Source: Sphingomonas sp. SORGH_AS_0879 (GTDB lineage: Bacteria; Pseudomonadota; Alphaproteobacteria; Sphingomonadales; Sphingomonadaceae). From it: a stretch of 64,000 nucleotides of DNA. The stretch lies in contig NZ_JAUTBJ010000002.1 of NCBI RefSeq assembly GCF_030819175.1, forward strand, positions 1,746,001-1,810,000, in the 5' to 3' direction. This document shows, piece by piece, positions 29,121 through 39,250 of this stretch (its first letter is position 1; each line of letters begins with the position of its first letter). The notes under the pieces are model-generated. The model was not told the origin of the DNA. It worked only from the letters and a program-made list of their open reading frames with translations, and searched no databases. The translations under genes were made by a program, and so were the position numbers.

Positions 29121-30638
29121 CTATTGACCGAAACCGCCTTCGCCCGCCCGCGCCACCGCGTCCCTGGCAGCGGCGAGCATCGCTCCGGCCTTGGCTTCGC
29201 ATTCGCGCTGTTCATAGGCGGGGTCGCTGTCGGCGACGATGCCCGCGCCCGCCTGGACGTGGATGGTTCCGTCCTTGACCACAGCGGTCCGCAGCACGAT
29301 GCAGGAATCCATCGACCCGTCCGGCGAGAAATAGCCGACGCCGCCCGCATAGGCCCCGCGCCGCTCCGGCTCCAGTTCGGCGATGATCTGGCAGGCGCGG
29401 ACCTTGGGCGCGCCGCTGACCGTGCCCGCCGGGAAGCCCGCGAACAGCGCATCCAGCGCGTCCTTATCGTCACCCAGCCGTCCGACGACGTTGGAGACGA
29501 TGTGCATGACATGGCTGTAGAATTCGACCGTATAGCTGTCGGTCACGCGCACGCTGCCCGCCGACGCCGCACGACCGACATCGTTGCGGCCCAGGTCGAG
29601 GAGCATCAGATGTTCGGCGCGTTCCTTGGGATCGGCGAGCAGGCTGTCGCGGTTCGCGGCATCCTCGGCCCCGGTACGCCCGCGCGGACGGGTGCCCGCG
29701 ATCGGGCGGATCGTCACCTCGCCGTCGCGGACGCGGACCAGGATCTCGGGGCTCGACCCGATCAGCGAGAAGCCGGGCAGGTCGAGATGGTAGAGGAAGG
29801 GCGAGGGGTTGATCCGTCGCAGGCTGCGGTACAGCTCGAATGGGGGCAGGGCGAAGGGCGCAGAGAAACGCTGCGCCAGCACCACCTGAAATATGTCGCC
29901 CGCGACGATATAGTCCTTCGCACGGGTCACCATCTCGGCATAGCAGCCCTGCGGCAGAGCAGGGGCGTAGGCGGGCTCGGGCAGGTCGGCGCGGACGGGC
30001 GAGGGAAGCGCGGTCGTCGCCAGCCGGGCGGCGGTCGCGTCCAGCCGTTCCTCCGCCTCGGCGATCATCCGGCCGGCATCGCGTGCGGCATCCGGCCAGA
30101 CCGGCGCGACCAGATAAAGCGCGTCGGCCAGCCGGTCGAAGACCAGGATGACGGTCGGCCGCACGAAGATCATGTCGGGCAGGCCGAGCGGATCGCTTTC
30201 CGGCTGGGGCAGGTCCTCGACCAGCCCGACCGTCTCATAGCCGAAATAGCCGACCAGACAGGCGAGAGCCGAGGGCAGCCCCTCCAGCACGTCGGCGCGG
30301 CATTCGGCGACCAGGCTGCGGAGCGCGGCGAGCGTCGGTTGCGAGCACGGCTCGAACGCCTCGCGGTCGGTGGCCCAGCGACGGTTGATCGCCGCCGCAT
30401 GGCCATGCGCGCGGAACACCAGATCGGGGGCGAGGCCGATCAGGCTGTAGCGCCCGCGCGTCGCGCCGCCCTCGACCGATTCGAGCAGGAAGTCGCCGCG
30501 ACCCGGCTCGATCAGCTTGAGCGCCGCCGCCACCGGGGTTTCGGTGTCGGCGATCTGCCGCCGCCAGATCAGCATCGGGCGACCGGCGCGAAGCCGGTCG
30601 GCGGCGCCGTCGGCGGCGTTCGCCTCAGTTGCCGCCAT
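29121..30638 (-). CDS. trpE: Anthranilate synthase component I
   Basis: Converts chorismate and ammonia to anthranilate with TrpG. The protein is 505 residues. The chorismate-binding core is complete: FQVVLAQRFSAPF, NPSPFLYHLDLPG, SSPEILVRV, IRPIAGTRPRGRT, MLLDLGRNDVGR and GTVSGAPKVRACQII. N-terminal feedback-site residues of the LLESVEGG type are present. The start overlaps the ppiD stop by 14 bases, so it is probably co-transcribed with ppiD. It points toward trpGDC but is separated from it by about 1.2 kb holding a convergent gene and repeats. Confidence 0.96.
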   Translation of the reverse strand: MAATEANAADGAADRLRAGRPMLIWRRQIADTETPVAAALKLIEPGRGDFLLESVEGGATRGRYSLIGLAPDLVFRAHGHAAAINRRWATDREAFEPCSQPTLAALRSLVAECRADVLEGLPSALACLVGYFGYETVGLVEDLPQPESDPLGLPDMIFVRPTVILVFDRLADALYLVAPVWPDAARDAGRMIAEAEERLDATAARLATTALPSPVRADLPEPAYAPALPQGCYAEMVTRAKDYIVAGDIFQVVLAQRFSAPFALPPFELYRSLRRINPSPFLYHLDLPGFSLIGSSPEILVRVRDGEVTIRPIAGTRPRGRTGAEDAANRDSLLADPKERAEHLMLLDLGRNDVGRAASAGSVRVTDSYTVEFYSHVMHIVSNVVGRLGDDKDALDALFAGFPAGTVSGAPKVRACQIIAELEPERRGAYAGGVGYFSPDGSMDSCIVLRTAVVKDGTIHVQAGAGIVADSDPAYEQRECEAKAGAMLAAARDAVARAGEGGFGQ

Positions 30639-32571
30639 TGTTCAGCAGTTCTGCGCGGACCTTCGCCACCGCCTTGGGATCGGTCTTCACGCCCACCGAG
30701 TCGCGAACGGCGCGGGCGAATTGCGAGACATATTCGCGGCCGATCAGGCGACCGATATCGGCGCGCGCGGCGCGGATCGCTGCTTCGTTGCCGGCGGCGT
30801 TGCCCGCCTCGATCTTGTTCACGCGCAGGATGTACCAGCCTTCGTTCTGGGGAGCCTCCAGCGTGCGCGCCTTGTTCTGCGGCATCGAGAAGAGCAGCGC
30901 GAGCGGCGCGGCGGCGGGTGTGTTCTGCGCGGCGGCCAGATCGCGGCGCGACGCGGCGATGGGGCGGACCGGCGGCACGGCCAAGCCGGTTTCCTTCAGC
31001 GCCTGCGCCATCGGCATGCCCTTGTTCACCTTGGCGAGCACCGCATTGGCGAGCTTGCGCGCGGCGGCACGGGCGCGGTCGGCGTTCAGGTCGGCGAGAA
31101 CCTGGTTGCGTACCTGCGCCAGCGGACGCGGGGCGGAGCGCTGGATCTGCCCGACGCCGACGACCGCAAAGCCGCCATCCTGCCCGACCGGCACGATCTG
31201 CGGCGCATCGCCTTCGTCGGCGGTGAAGGCGGCGGTGATCATCGCGCGCTGTTCCGGCGTCGGCTGGAAAGTCGGCGCATCGGGCGCGGCCCCTTGCGCG
31301 GTCACCGCCGGGGTGGTCTGCGCCTGCAACTTACGGTCGGTGACGACCTCGTCGAAGGTCGCATTGCCCGACAGCGCATCCTCGATGGTGTTGCGCATCT
31401 CGCCCAGGGCGGCGGCCTGCTTCTGCTTGGTCAGCTCGGCGAGGATCTCGGGCCGTGCCTGTGCCAGCGTCTTGCCGGGAACCTGGGTGATCGCATCGAC
31501 CTTGGCGACGACGAAGCCCAGCGTGCCGCGAACCGGACCGACGACCGACCCTTGCGCGGCGCCGAACACGGCGTCGGCGACGGCAGCAGACGCCTGCGTC
31601 GTATAAGCGGCCTTGTCGACACCCTTCTGGGTCGAGGCTTCCAGCCCGGCGGCGCGGGCGGCATCGGCGAGCGAGGCACCACCCTTCGCCTTGGCCGCCA
31701 GCGCGTTGGCGCCCGCCTGATCGGCGACGATCACCTGGGTCACGTCACGCTTCTGGGTCGCGGCATAACGCGACTGGTTGGTCTGGTAATAGCGGGCGAT
31801 CTCCGCCTCGCTGGGCGTCGCGCCGGCCGCGACGGCGGCGGGCGTCACCAGTGCGTAGCGGACGACGCGGCGCTCGGGCAGCGTGTAGCGCTGGACGTTG
31901 CGCTGATAGAAGGTCTGAATCTCGGCATCGGTCGGCGCGGCCCCGGCGGCCACCAGACGGGTCGGGACATAGCCGACCTCGCCCTCACGCTTTTCCAGCA
32001 GCAGAGAGGCATAGGGCAGCGCCATCTGCATCGCGAACTGGGTCGCGCCGATGATCGGTACCGTCAGTTGCTGAGCATAGCTGGTCCGCTCGATATCGGT
32101 CCGCACCTGCGCGTCGGTCATCTTCCGCTGCGCCAGAAGCTGCTGATAGAGCGCCGGATCGAACTGCCCATTGGGCCCGCGAAAGGCGGGGATCGAGGCG
32201 ATCTGGCCATCGACCAGGCGGCGCGACACGACCATGCCCTGATCCTTGCCGAACTGTTCGAGCGACAGGCCGGTGATCTCGCGCTGAAGCACGCCCTCGA
32301 ACCCGCCCGCCGCGACGAACTGTGCCATGTCGAGCGTCGGCTGTTCCTGGCGATAGGCCGCGACCTCGTTCTGCGCGGCGGTGCGCAGGTCGTTGGCGGT
32401 GACCTTCGCACCGCCGACCTTGGCGACGTCGGACCCGCCCAGACCGCCCGCCATGCCGGCGATGTTCGACACGTCGCCCGCCGCGAACGCGATCGCGATC
32501 ACGCCAAGCACGATGAAGGTCACGACGACGCCGGCCTTGGAATTGATGATCCGGCGGAAGAAGCTGAGCAT
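30625..32571 (-). CDS. ppiD: Peptidyl-prolyl cis-trans isomerase PpiD-like (SurA N-terminal domain)
   Basis: A membrane-anchored periplasmic folding factor of about 648 residues. It has MLSFFRRIINSKAG, a single transmembrane helix (VVVTFIVLGVIAIAFAAG), then a SurA-type N-terminal chaperone domain and two parvulin-like regions, around residues 275-385 and after 450. The parvulin regions look divergent, so chaperone activity may dominate. The start ATG 32571 fits the family N-terminus; an open extension to 32634 lacks support. It is divergent from tpiA (134-bp gap, no clear promoter seen). Confidence 0.88.
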   Translation of the reverse strand: MLSFFRRIINSKAGVVVTFIVLGVIAIAFAAGDVSNIAGMAGGLGGSDVAKVGGAKVTANDLRTAAQNEVAAYRQEQPTLDMAQFVAAGGFEGVLQREITGLSLEQFGKDQGMVVSRRLVDGQIASIPAFRGPNGQFDPALYQQLLAQRKMTDAQVRTDIERTSYAQQLTVPIIGATQFAMQMALPYASLLLEKREGEVGYVPTRLVAAGAAPTDAEIQTFYQRNVQRYTLPERRVVRYALVTPAAVAAGATPSEAEIARYYQTNQSRYAATQKRDVTQVIVADQAGANALAAKAKGGASLADAARAAGLEASTQKGVDKAAYTTQASAAVADAVFGAAQGSVVGPVRGTLGFVVAKVDAITQVPGKTLAQARPEILAELTKQKQAAALGEMRNTIEDALSGNATFDEVVTDRKLQAQTTPAVTAQGAAPDAPTFQPTPEQRAMITAAFTADEGDAPQIVPVGQDGGFAVVGVGQIQRSAPRPLAQVRNQVLADLNADRARAAARKLANAVLAKVNKGMPMAQALKETGLAVPPVRPIAASRRDLAAAQNTPAAAPLALLFSMPQNKARTLEAPQNEGWYILRVNKIEAGNAAGNEAAIRAARADIGRLIGREYVSQFARAVRDSVGVKTDPKAVAKVRAELLNNGGN

Positions 32572-32705
32572 GGACGACCGATCGGCAAGGAATAAAAACG
32601 TCCCCGCTTTAGGGGGCAGTCGCGCCCGCATCAAGCTTGTGCGGACGCCACGATCCGCTATCGGTGTTGAACACGTATAACATGCGACTCAATGGGAGCC
32701 TGAAT

Positions 32706-33452
32706 ATGGCAAGGCGCAAATTGGTGGCGGGCAACTGGAAGATGAACGGCTCGCGCGCCGCTCTGGCCGAGCTGGACGCCATGGCGCGGGCGGCGGAGGC
32801 GGCCCCGAACGTCGATGTCGCGATGGCCGTGCCCTTCACCCTGATCGGCCCCGCCGCCGAGCGGGTGCCCGGACTGTCGATCGGCGCGGAGGATGTGCAC
32901 GAGGCCGATTCGGGTGCGCATACCGGCTGCGTCTCGGCGGGCATGGTCAAGGAGGCGGGGGCCCGTTTCACGATCGTCGGCCATTCGGAACGTCGTGCGG
33001 ACCAGGGCGAAACCAGCCAGGACGCCTGGGCCAAGGCGGCGGCGGCGCATCGCCAGGGGCTGAACGTCATTCTGTGCTGCGGCGAGACCGAGGCGGAGCG
33101 CAATGCGGGTCGCGCCGAGCGCGTGGTGCAGGCGCAGATCGAGAAGTCGGTGCCCGACAATGCGGACGGAAGCTGGTTCACCCTGGCCTATGAACCGCGC
33201 TGGGCGATCGGGACGGGGCGCACCCCGACGCTGGACGAGATCGCGACGATCCATTCCATCGCGCGCGCCAAGCTGCGGATGCTGATCGGCGATGCGGCGG
33301 ATGCGGTGCGCATCCTGTATGGCGGGTCGGTGACGGGGGACAATGCGGCGACCTTGCTGGCGGTCGAGAATGTCGACGGCGCGCTGGTCGGCGGCGCGAG
33401 CCTGACCGCCGCGAAGTTCGTGCCGATCATTGAGGCGGCGGCCGGGTTGTAA
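32706..33452 (+). CDS. tpiA: Triose-phosphate isomerase
   Basis: Interconverts dihydroxyacetone phosphate and glyceraldehyde 3-phosphate. The 248-residue TIM barrel has VAGNWKMNGS (active Lys), VGHSERR (active His), AYEPRWAIGTGRTPT (active Glu plus the mobile loop) and LYGGSVTGDNA. GGGAG lies upstream of ATG 32706, and homology starts at residue 2, so the longer upstream frame is not used. Confidence 0.97.
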   Translation: MARRKLVAGNWKMNGSRAALAELDAMARAAEAAPNVDVAMAVPFTLIGPAAERVPGLSIGAEDVHEADSGAHTGCVSAGMVKEAGARFTIVGHSERRADQGETSQDAWAKAAAAHRQGLNVILCCGETEAERNAGRAERVVQAQIEKSVPDNADGSWFTLAYEPRWAIGTGRTPTLDEIATIHSIARAKLRMLIGDAADAVRILYGGSVTGDNAATLLAVENVDGALVGGASLTAAKFVPIIEAAAGL

Positions 33453-33467
33453 CGCCGGGAGGCCACC

Positions 33468-33546
33468 GTCGCCCCAGCGAAGGCTGGGGCCTTTTGCGGC
33501 GGATCGGTATGGCCGCCAAAGATCCCAGCCTTCGCTGGGATGACGG
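33468..33546. repeat. Inverted pair of family B repeat after tpiA
   Basis: GTCGCCCCAGCGAAGGCTGG... (33468-33495) and the inverted copy GATCCCAGCCTTCGCTGG... (33518-33546) flank about 22 bases in the convergent gap between tpiA and the aminopeptidase gene. Each copy is itself palindromic (CCCAGC-GAA-GGCTGGG-like). It may serve as a terminator. Other family B copies: 43951, 44287, 44321, 50089 and 50141. Confidence 0.85.
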
Positions 33547-33560
33547 TTGGGGGCTGGTCG

Positions 33561-34938
33561 TCAGCCCGAATACCGCCCCTTCAACATCCGATACGCCGCG
33601 CGCAGGGCATAGGCATCACCCCCCTTGGGCCGCCCCGGCTTGGCCGAGGGCCGCCAGGCGAACACGTCCAGATGCGCCCAGGCCGTTTCCTTGAGCACGA
33701 AGCGTCGCAGGAACAGCGCCGCCGTGATCGCGCCCGCGAAGCCGCCGTCCGGGGCATTGACCATGTCGGCGATGTCGGACTTCAACATCTCGTCATAACC
33801 GTCCCAGAGCGGCAGGCGCCACACCAGGTCCTCCTCTGCGACACCCGCCGCCAGCAGGTCCGCCGCCAGCGCCTCGTCATCGGTGAACAACGGCGGCAGG
33901 TCCGGCCCCAGCGCCACGCGCGCCGCGCCGGTCAGGGTCGCGAAGTCGAGGATCAGTTCGGGCCTCTCCTCGCCCGCGCGGGTCAGTGCGTCGCCCAGGA
34001 TCAGGCGGCCTTCGGCATCGGTATTGGTGTTCTCGACCGTCAGGCCCTTGCGGGTCTTCAGCACGTCGCCGGGGCGGAAGGACGCCGCCGACACGGCATT
34101 CTCTACCGCCGGGATCAGCAGATGCAGCCGCACCGGCAGCTTCGCGGCCATCACCAGCCCGGCCAGCGCCAGCGCATGCGCCGCGCCGCCCATGTCCTTC
34201 TTCATCAGCCGCATGCCCGAGGACGGCTTGATGTCGAGCCCGCCGGTGTCGAAGCACACGCCCTTGCCGACGATGGCGATGCGCGGGTGCGCGGGATCGC
34301 CCCAGTTCAGTTCGATCAGGCGCGGGGCGCGATCGCGCGTGGCGGCCTGTCCGACAGCGTGGATCATCGGGTAATCGCGCGCCAGCGCCTCGCCCGCCGT
34401 CACGGTGACGGCCGCGCCATGAAGACGCGCCAGCGTTTCCGCCTCCGCCTCCAGTTCCGCGGGGCCGAGATCACCCGCGCCGCTATTGACCAGATCGCGG
34501 ACCAGCGCGGGTGGCGGCGGCGATGCGGATCACCTCGTCACGATGCGCCACGTTGCGGGTCAGAAGCACGCGCGGCGCGGCGTCCTCGGCCTTGCGATAG
34601 CGGGTGAACCGGTACTGGCCGAGCAGCCAGCCCAGCGCATTGGCCCCGACCTCCGCGCCGTCGAGGCGATAGCAGCCCTCTGGCAAGGTTTCGGCCAGCC
34701 TGGCCAGCGCCCAGGGCGATTCGGGATCGCTCATGCCCGCGACCACCGCGATCCCGTCCTCATGGGGAAGGAGGAGGTGGGTGTGGGGCCTGGCGGCGAA
34801 ACGCTGGGCGGCAGCCAGCGCGCGGATCGATGCCGTCTGACGGTTCAGCCAGCCGTCGAAGGCGTCGGCGGTCAGCAACGTGATCGTCCGCGCGGGCTGT
34901 CCGCGATCGGGTTGGAGCAGGGGGGCGAAATCCGTCAC
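33561..34938 (-). pseudogene. Leucyl aminopeptidase family (M17), broken by a frameshift
   Basis: The N-terminal part (34938 down to about 34505) and C-terminal part (about 34504 down to 33561) are in different frames. Read together they give a normal M17 peptidase of about 458 residues. The catalytic half has GKGVCFDTGGLDIKPSSGM, MKKDMGGAAHALAL and ENTNTDAEGRLILGDAL (metal ligands and active site). The break is at TRA|LVRDLVNSG near 34502-34512. One extra G, or loss of two bases in a GC run, explains it. The GTG start overlaps the serine hydrolase stop (GTGA). Sequencing error and true loss cannot be told apart. Confidence 0.8.
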
Positions 34939-36335
34939 TGGGCGGGGCTCACGAGGAATTGTTCGATCCTTCCGTTCGTCCCCGGTTCGGCATATGTGCT
35001 GATCCTGAGGCTGCGGTTCGGGTAGGTGACGCGATAGGAACGGTTGACGAAGCCGCCGCGCAGCCGCGTCTTGCCCACCTGTTCGATCTTCGTCGGCGCG
35101 CCGAGCGGCGACAGGCTGGTTCGATAATCCGCCATGGTCGCGGGCGTGAAATAATAGGCGGCGTCCTCGGTCAGAAGCGCCCGGTCGACTTGGCCCGTCT
35201 GAAGCTGGAGATAAATCCGCTTCGTCCGATCGAGCGCGGCGGCATCCTCGACATTCGCCCTGGGGGCGGGGAGGACGATGTCGGAAAGGCCCTTGGCGAT
35301 CCGGTCATGGGCGTCGGCGAACCAGGCATTGACGGCGACCACCACGGCGGCCTTGTCGTCGGGATAGACGATATTCTCGGTCAGGAAGCCCACCGCCTCG
35401 CCGCCATGCTCGACGAAGCGGCGGCCGTCGGCAGTGCCGACCCCGACGCCCAGTCCGTAATTGGTGCTGGAGCCGTCGGGCAGCCTGACCGGTTTTTCCT
35501 GCTCCGCCCAATCCTGGGGCGGCAACAGGGTGCGGTTCATCCGGGCGACGTCCCATTTGGCCAGGTCTTCCGGCGACATGGCGAGTCCGCCCGCCGCATA
35601 GAGCCAGCCGGACGCTGCGGGCGTCTCGACCCGGACGGGGCCCAGCGCGTGGCGGAGATAACCTTGGGGAAAGCCGGGGCCGACCGCCTTGTCCTGATCG
35701 ACCGCCCGCATGCCGAGGGGGCGGAATACCCTTGCCTGGAGGAAGTCGAGCAGCGGCTGGCCAGACAGTTTCTCGACGATCATGCCCGCCACGACATAGC
35801 CGGTGTTGGAATATTGCCACTGGGCACCGGGCTGGAAATCCAGCGGTGCCTTGGCCCAGCGGTCGACGATGCCCTGCGGGCTGGTCGGGGTCGCCATCGC
35901 CCTGAAGCTGTAATCCTGCGGCCAATAGTCGCGCAGGCCCGAGGTGTGGCTGAGAAGCTGGCGGATGGTGATCCTGTCGCCATCGGTGATGCCGGGAATA
36001 TATTTGGCGACGGTGTCGTCCAGCGACAGCTTGCCTTCGTCCGCCAGCAGCAGGATCGCGGCGGCGGTGAACTGCTTCGAGACGGAGGCGATCTGATAGG
36101 GGAGTTTCGGGTCGGCGGGGCCGGTCTGCCCTTCGAACTGCTTGCCGTAAGCCTTGGCGAGCACGACCTTGCCGCCGCGAACCACCGCGATCGAGGCGGA
36201 GGGGACGCCGGTATCGGCCAGCGTCTTTTGCACCAGCGCATCGATCTTCTGGGTTTCCGCCGGGGTCAGGGCTTGGGCTGCGAGCGCGGCGGGAGCAATC
36301 AACGCGATCGCCGCCAGCAATGTCGGGTATCTCAT
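34935..36335 (-). CDS. Secreted serine hydrolase (beta-lactamase/class C fold)
   Basis: The protein (466 residues from ATG 36335) has a signal peptide (LLAAIALIAPAALAAQ). The class C beta-lactamase/DD-peptidase motifs follow: SVSK (in IASVSKQFTAAAILLL, nucleophile Ser), YSN (QYSNTGYVVAGMIVEK) and HGG (EHGGEAVGF). Such enzymes are esterases, peptidases or beta-lactamases; the substrate cannot be predicted. A C-terminal extension of about 110 residues follows the domain. Its stop overlaps the start of the aminopeptidase gene, so the two hydrolases form an operon. Confidence 0.85.
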   Translation of the reverse strand: MRYPTLLAAIALIAPAALAAQALTPAETQKIDALVQKTLADTGVPSASIAVVRGGKVVLAKAYGKQFEGQTGPADPKLPYQIASVSKQFTAAAILLLADEGKLSLDDTVAKYIPGITDGDRITIRQLLSHTSGLRDYWPQDYSFRAMATPTSPQGIVDRWAKAPLDFQPGAQWQYSNTGYVVAGMIVEKLSGQPLLDFLQARVFRPLGMRAVDQDKAVGPGFPQGYLRHALGPVRVETPAASGWLYAAGGLAMSPEDLAKWDVARMNRTLLPPQDWAEQEKPVRLPDGSSTNYGLGVGVGTADGRRFVEHGGEAVGFLTENIVYPDDKAAVVVAVNAWFADAHDRIAKGLSDIVLPAPRANVEDAAALDRTKRIYLQLQTGQVDRALLTEDAAYYFTPATMADYRTSLSPLGAPTKIEQVGKTRLRGGFVNRSYRVTYPNRSLRISTYAEPGTNGRIEQFLVSPAQ

Positions 36336-36385
36336 GGGGCCAAGGAAGCAGGTTTGTGGGGGCGGTGCAACGGGTTCGGAGCGTG

Positions 36386-36412
36386 CGCTTCGACTTCGCT
36401 CAGCGTGAACGG
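36386..36412. repeat. Family A repeat, single copy
   Basis: GCTTCGACTTCGCTCAGCGTG... is a slightly divergent family A copy upstream of the serine hydrolase. Together with the family C half copies downstream it fills most of the 309-bp gap 36336-36644, in which I see no gene. Confidence 0.75.
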
Positions 36413-36464
36413 TGGTTGGAATGGCCCCCCTCGCTCCGTTCGACCTGACTAAAGTGGGGGGAAT

Positions 36465-36610
36465 GCCCCTCCACCACCGCTTCGCGGCGGTCCCCCTCCC
36501 CAAGCATCGCTTGGGGAGGATTGGGGCCTGTGGGTCCGCCGAGTATCTTCATTCCTCCCCAGGCTATGCTTGGGGAGGGGGGCCGCTCGCGTCAGCGAGT
36601 GGTGGAGGGG
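36465..36610. repeat. Family C repeat, two half copies back to back
   Basis: The first half, 36465-36526, reads CCCCTCCACCACCGC-TTCG-CGGCGGTCCCC and then CTCCCCAAGC...GCTTGGGGAG. The second half, 36550-36610, mirrors it: CTCCCCAGGC...GCTTGGGGAGG, then a stem CCGCTCGC-GTCA-GCGAGTGG and GGAGGGG. They form a large inverted repeat between rimO and the serine hydrolase gene. Confidence 0.8.
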
Positions 36611-36644
36611 CGGGGCAACGCCCGTGACGATCGGATATAGATGC

Positions 36645-37985
36645 TCATCCGTTTCCGGTGACGGGAACGCCGTACAGGTCATGTTCGTCCGCATCCTCGA
36701 TCGCGACCGGCACGATGTCGCCGACCGTCAGATGCCCGGCGTCGCGCAGGAAGACCTCGCCATCGATCTCCGGTGCATCGGCCTGGGACCGGCCGGTCGC
36801 GCCGCCTTCTTCGTCCACCGCGTCGATGATGACGGGCAGGGTGCGCCCTACCTTCGCGGCGAGCTTGGCGGCGGAGATCGCGGCGGTCTTTTCCATGATC
36901 CGCGCGTAACGCTCTTCCTTCACCGCCTCGGGGACGTGATCGGGCAGGGCATTGGCGGCGGCGCCCTCGACGGGCTCGAAGCGGAAGGCGCCGACCCGGT
37001 CGAGTTGCGCCTCGTCCAGCCAGTCGAGCAGATATTCGAAATCCTCCTCCGTCTCGCCGGGGAAGCCGACCACGAAGGTCGAGCGGATCGCGATGTCGGG
37101 GCAGATGTCGCGCCACTGGTGGATGCGGCTCAACACCTTGGCATCGTTACCGGGGCGCTTCATGCGGCGGAGGACGGACGGCGCGGCATGCTGGAACGGG
37201 ATGTCCAGATAGGGCAGCACCAAGCCTTCCGCCATCAGCGGGATCACCTGATCCACATGCGGATAGGGATAGACGTAATGGAGACGCACCCATGGCGCGA
37301 TCTTGCCGAGTTCACGGGCAAGGTCGGTCATGTGCGGCACGACTTCCTGCCCCTTCCACATCCGGGGTTCGCGGCGGATATCGATGCCGTAAGCCGAGGT
37401 GTCCTGGCTGATGACCAGCAGCTCGCGCGTGCCCGCCGCGACCAGCTTTTCCGCTTCGCGCAGGATCGCGTCGGGGCGGCGGCTGACCAGATCACCACGG
37501 AGCGACGGGATGATGCAGAAGCTGCACCGGTGGTTGCAGCCCTCCGAAATCTTCAGATAGCTATAGTGACGCGGCGTCAGCTTGAGCCCCGCATCGGGGA
37601 TCAGGTCGATATAGGGCGACAGGTTCGCGGGCGCGGCGGCGTGGACCGCCTCCACCACCTGCTCATATTCATGCGCGCCGGTGATCGCCAGCACGTCGGG
37701 GAAGCGGGTGCGGATCGCATCGGCTTCCTTGCCCATGCATCCGGTCACGATGACGCGACCATTTTCCTTGATCGCCTCGCCGATCGCCTCCAGGCTTTCC
37801 TCCTTGGCGGAGTCGAGAAAGCCGCAGGTGTTGACCAGCACGACGTCCGCCCCGGCATAGTCGGGCGACATCTGATAGCCATCGGCGCGAAGCTGGGTCA
37901 GGATGCGTTCGCTGTCGACCAGATTCTTGGGACAGCCGAGCGAGACCATGCCGACGCGCGGCGGAGTGGGGAGTTTGGTTGCCAT
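36645..37985 (-). CDS. rimO: Ribosomal protein S12 methylthiotransferase RimO
   Basis: A radical-SAM enzyme that methylthiolates an Asp of ribosomal protein S12. The protein (446 residues from ATG 37985) has the N-terminal cluster-binding cysteines in [24 protein letters not shown] and GCMGKEAD, the radical SAM motif [11 protein letters not shown], and a C-terminal TRAM region. The combination [10 protein letters not shown] is characteristic of RimO rather than MiaB. The frame is open to 38072, but family similarity begins at the chosen ATG. It is divergent from anmK. Confidence 0.95.
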   Translation of the reverse strand: MATKLPTPPRVGMVSLGCPKNLVDSERILTQLRADGYQMSPDYAGADVVLVNTCGFLDSAKEESLEAIGEAIKENGRVIVTGCMGKEADAIRTRFPDVLAITGAHEYEQVVEAVHAAAPANLSPYIDLIPDAGLKLTPRHYSYLKISEGCNHRCSFCIIPSLRGDLVSRRPDAILREAEKLVAAGTRELLVISQDTSAYGIDIRREPRMWKGQEVVPHMTDLARELGKIAPWVRLHYVYPYPHVDQVIPLMAEGLVLPYLDIPFQHAAPSVLRRMKRPGNDAKVLSRIHQWRDICPDIAIRSTFVVGFPGETEEDFEYLLDWLDEAQLDRVGAFRFEPVEGAAANALPDHVPEAVKEERYARIMEKTAAISAAKLAAKVGRTLPVIIDAVDEEGGATGRSQADAPEIDGEVFLRDAGHLTVGDIVPVAIEDADEHDLYGVPVTGNG

Positions 37986-38104
37986 GGGATACGCGCGCAC
38001 ATAGTCCAGATCGGAACGCTTTTCCAGATGTGCTTGCGCCAGGTGGTCGACAGGCCCCCGCGATCCCGGCATGAGGGGGCAGTTTCACAAAGGTTAAATT
38101 GGCG

Positions 38105-39199
38105 ATGCTGGCGATCGGATTGATGTCGGGAACCTCGCTGGACGGCGTGGACGCCGCCTTGGTCGAGACGGATGGCGAGACGCTGGTGCGCCCGGTCGCC
38201 TTTCGCTCCGAAACCTATTCGGACGGCGCGCGTGCCGAACTGGCGGAGGCGACCGCGATGGCGCTGACCTTCGACCGTCCCCGCGCCAGCCCGCCCATCG
38301 TCGCGGCGGGCGACCTGATCGTCCGGACCCATGCGATGGTCGTGCAGAAGCTGTTGCGCGATGCGGGTGTCGAGGCAGGGCGGGTCGATGTCATCGGTTT
38401 CCATGGCCAGACCGTGGCGCATCGCCCCGATCGCGGCTGGACCTGGCAGATCGGTGATGGACAGGCGCTGGCCGATGCCACGGGAATCGTCACCGTGTCC
38501 GACTTCCGCTCCGCCGATGTCGCGGCGGGCGGGCAGGGGGCCCCGCTGATCCCGGTCTATCATGCGGCACTCGCTACCGAACTGGAAAAGCCGGTCGCCA
38601 TCCTCAATCTTGGCGGGGTCGCCAACATCACCTGGGTCGGCCGCGACGGAGCGCTGGTCGCGTTCGACACCGGGCCTGCCAACGGCCTGATCGATAGCTG
38701 GATGGAGGCGGAAACCGGCCAGCGTTACGACGCGGACGGCGCGTTGGCGGCGAGGGGGCGGGTCGAGCCGACCGTGCTGGACACGATGATGGACAATGGC
38801 TGGTTCGATCTGGCCCCGCCCAAGTCGCTCGACCGCAACGACTTCACCATCCAGCCGGCGCGGGGCCTGTCGGCGGCGGACGGGGCGGCGACGCTGACCG
38901 CCTTTACCGCGCGGACCGTGGCGCGGGCGCTGGACCATCTGCCCGAGCGGCCCCGGCGGCTGCTGGTCGCGGGCGGCGGTCGGCACAATGCGACGATGCT
39001 CCGCATGATCGGGCAGGAAACCGGACTGACGCCCGAGCCGACCGATGCGCTGGGCTGGAACGGCGACGCGATGGAGGCCGAGGGTTTCGCCTATATGGCG
39101 GTGCGGCGGCTGAACGAGCGCCCGATCAGCTTTCCGGGCACGACCGGTGTGGCGCAGGTAATGACCGGCGGCGTGATCCACCGGCCAGCCGCGAACTGA
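38105..39199 (+). CDS. anmK: Anhydro-N-acetylmuramic acid kinase
   Basis: Cleaves and phosphorylates 1,6-anhydroMurNAc from recycled peptidoglycan, giving MurNAc-6-phosphate. The 364-residue ASKHA-fold protein has IGLMSGTSLDGVDAA at its N-terminus, GFHGQTVAHRP, ILNLGGVANIT, DTGPANGLID and LVAGGGRHNATML. The start may instead be TTG 38099 (two codons earlier), which has a better-spaced AGG. With AmgK and MurU encoded 20 kb away it supports a complete recycling route. Confidence 0.95.
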   Translation: MLAIGLMSGTSLDGVDAALVETDGETLVRPVAFRSETYSDGARAELAEATAMALTFDRPRASPPIVAAGDLIVRTHAMVVQKLLRDAGVEAGRVDVIGFHGQTVAHRPDRGWTWQIGDGQALADATGIVTVSDFRSADVAAGGQGAPLIPVYHAALATELEKPVAILNLGGVANITWVGRDGALVAFDTGPANGLIDSWMEAETGQRYDADGALAARGRVEPTVLDTMMDNGWFDLAPPKSLDRNDFTIQPARGLSAADGAATLTAFTARTVARALDHLPERPRRLLVAGGGRHNATMLRMIGQETGLTPEPTDALGWNGDAMEAEGFAYMAVRRLNERPISFPGTTGVAQVMTGGVIHRPAAN

Positions 39200-39250
39200 C
39201 CGTCTTTTCCTCGCACGTCCGCGTAGGGCGAAGCTCGATCCCCCTAGCAA

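Noticed and set aside
29124-32595. Long plus-strand frames over trpE and ppiD (about 700 and 690 codons).
   Set aside because: Both are antisense shadows of confident minus-strand genes; no family motif is present.
32572-32705. Promoter elements between ppiD and tpiA (TTGTGC, TTGAAC, TATAAC).
   Set aside because: No pair has acceptable -35/-10 spacing, so I could not call a promoter.
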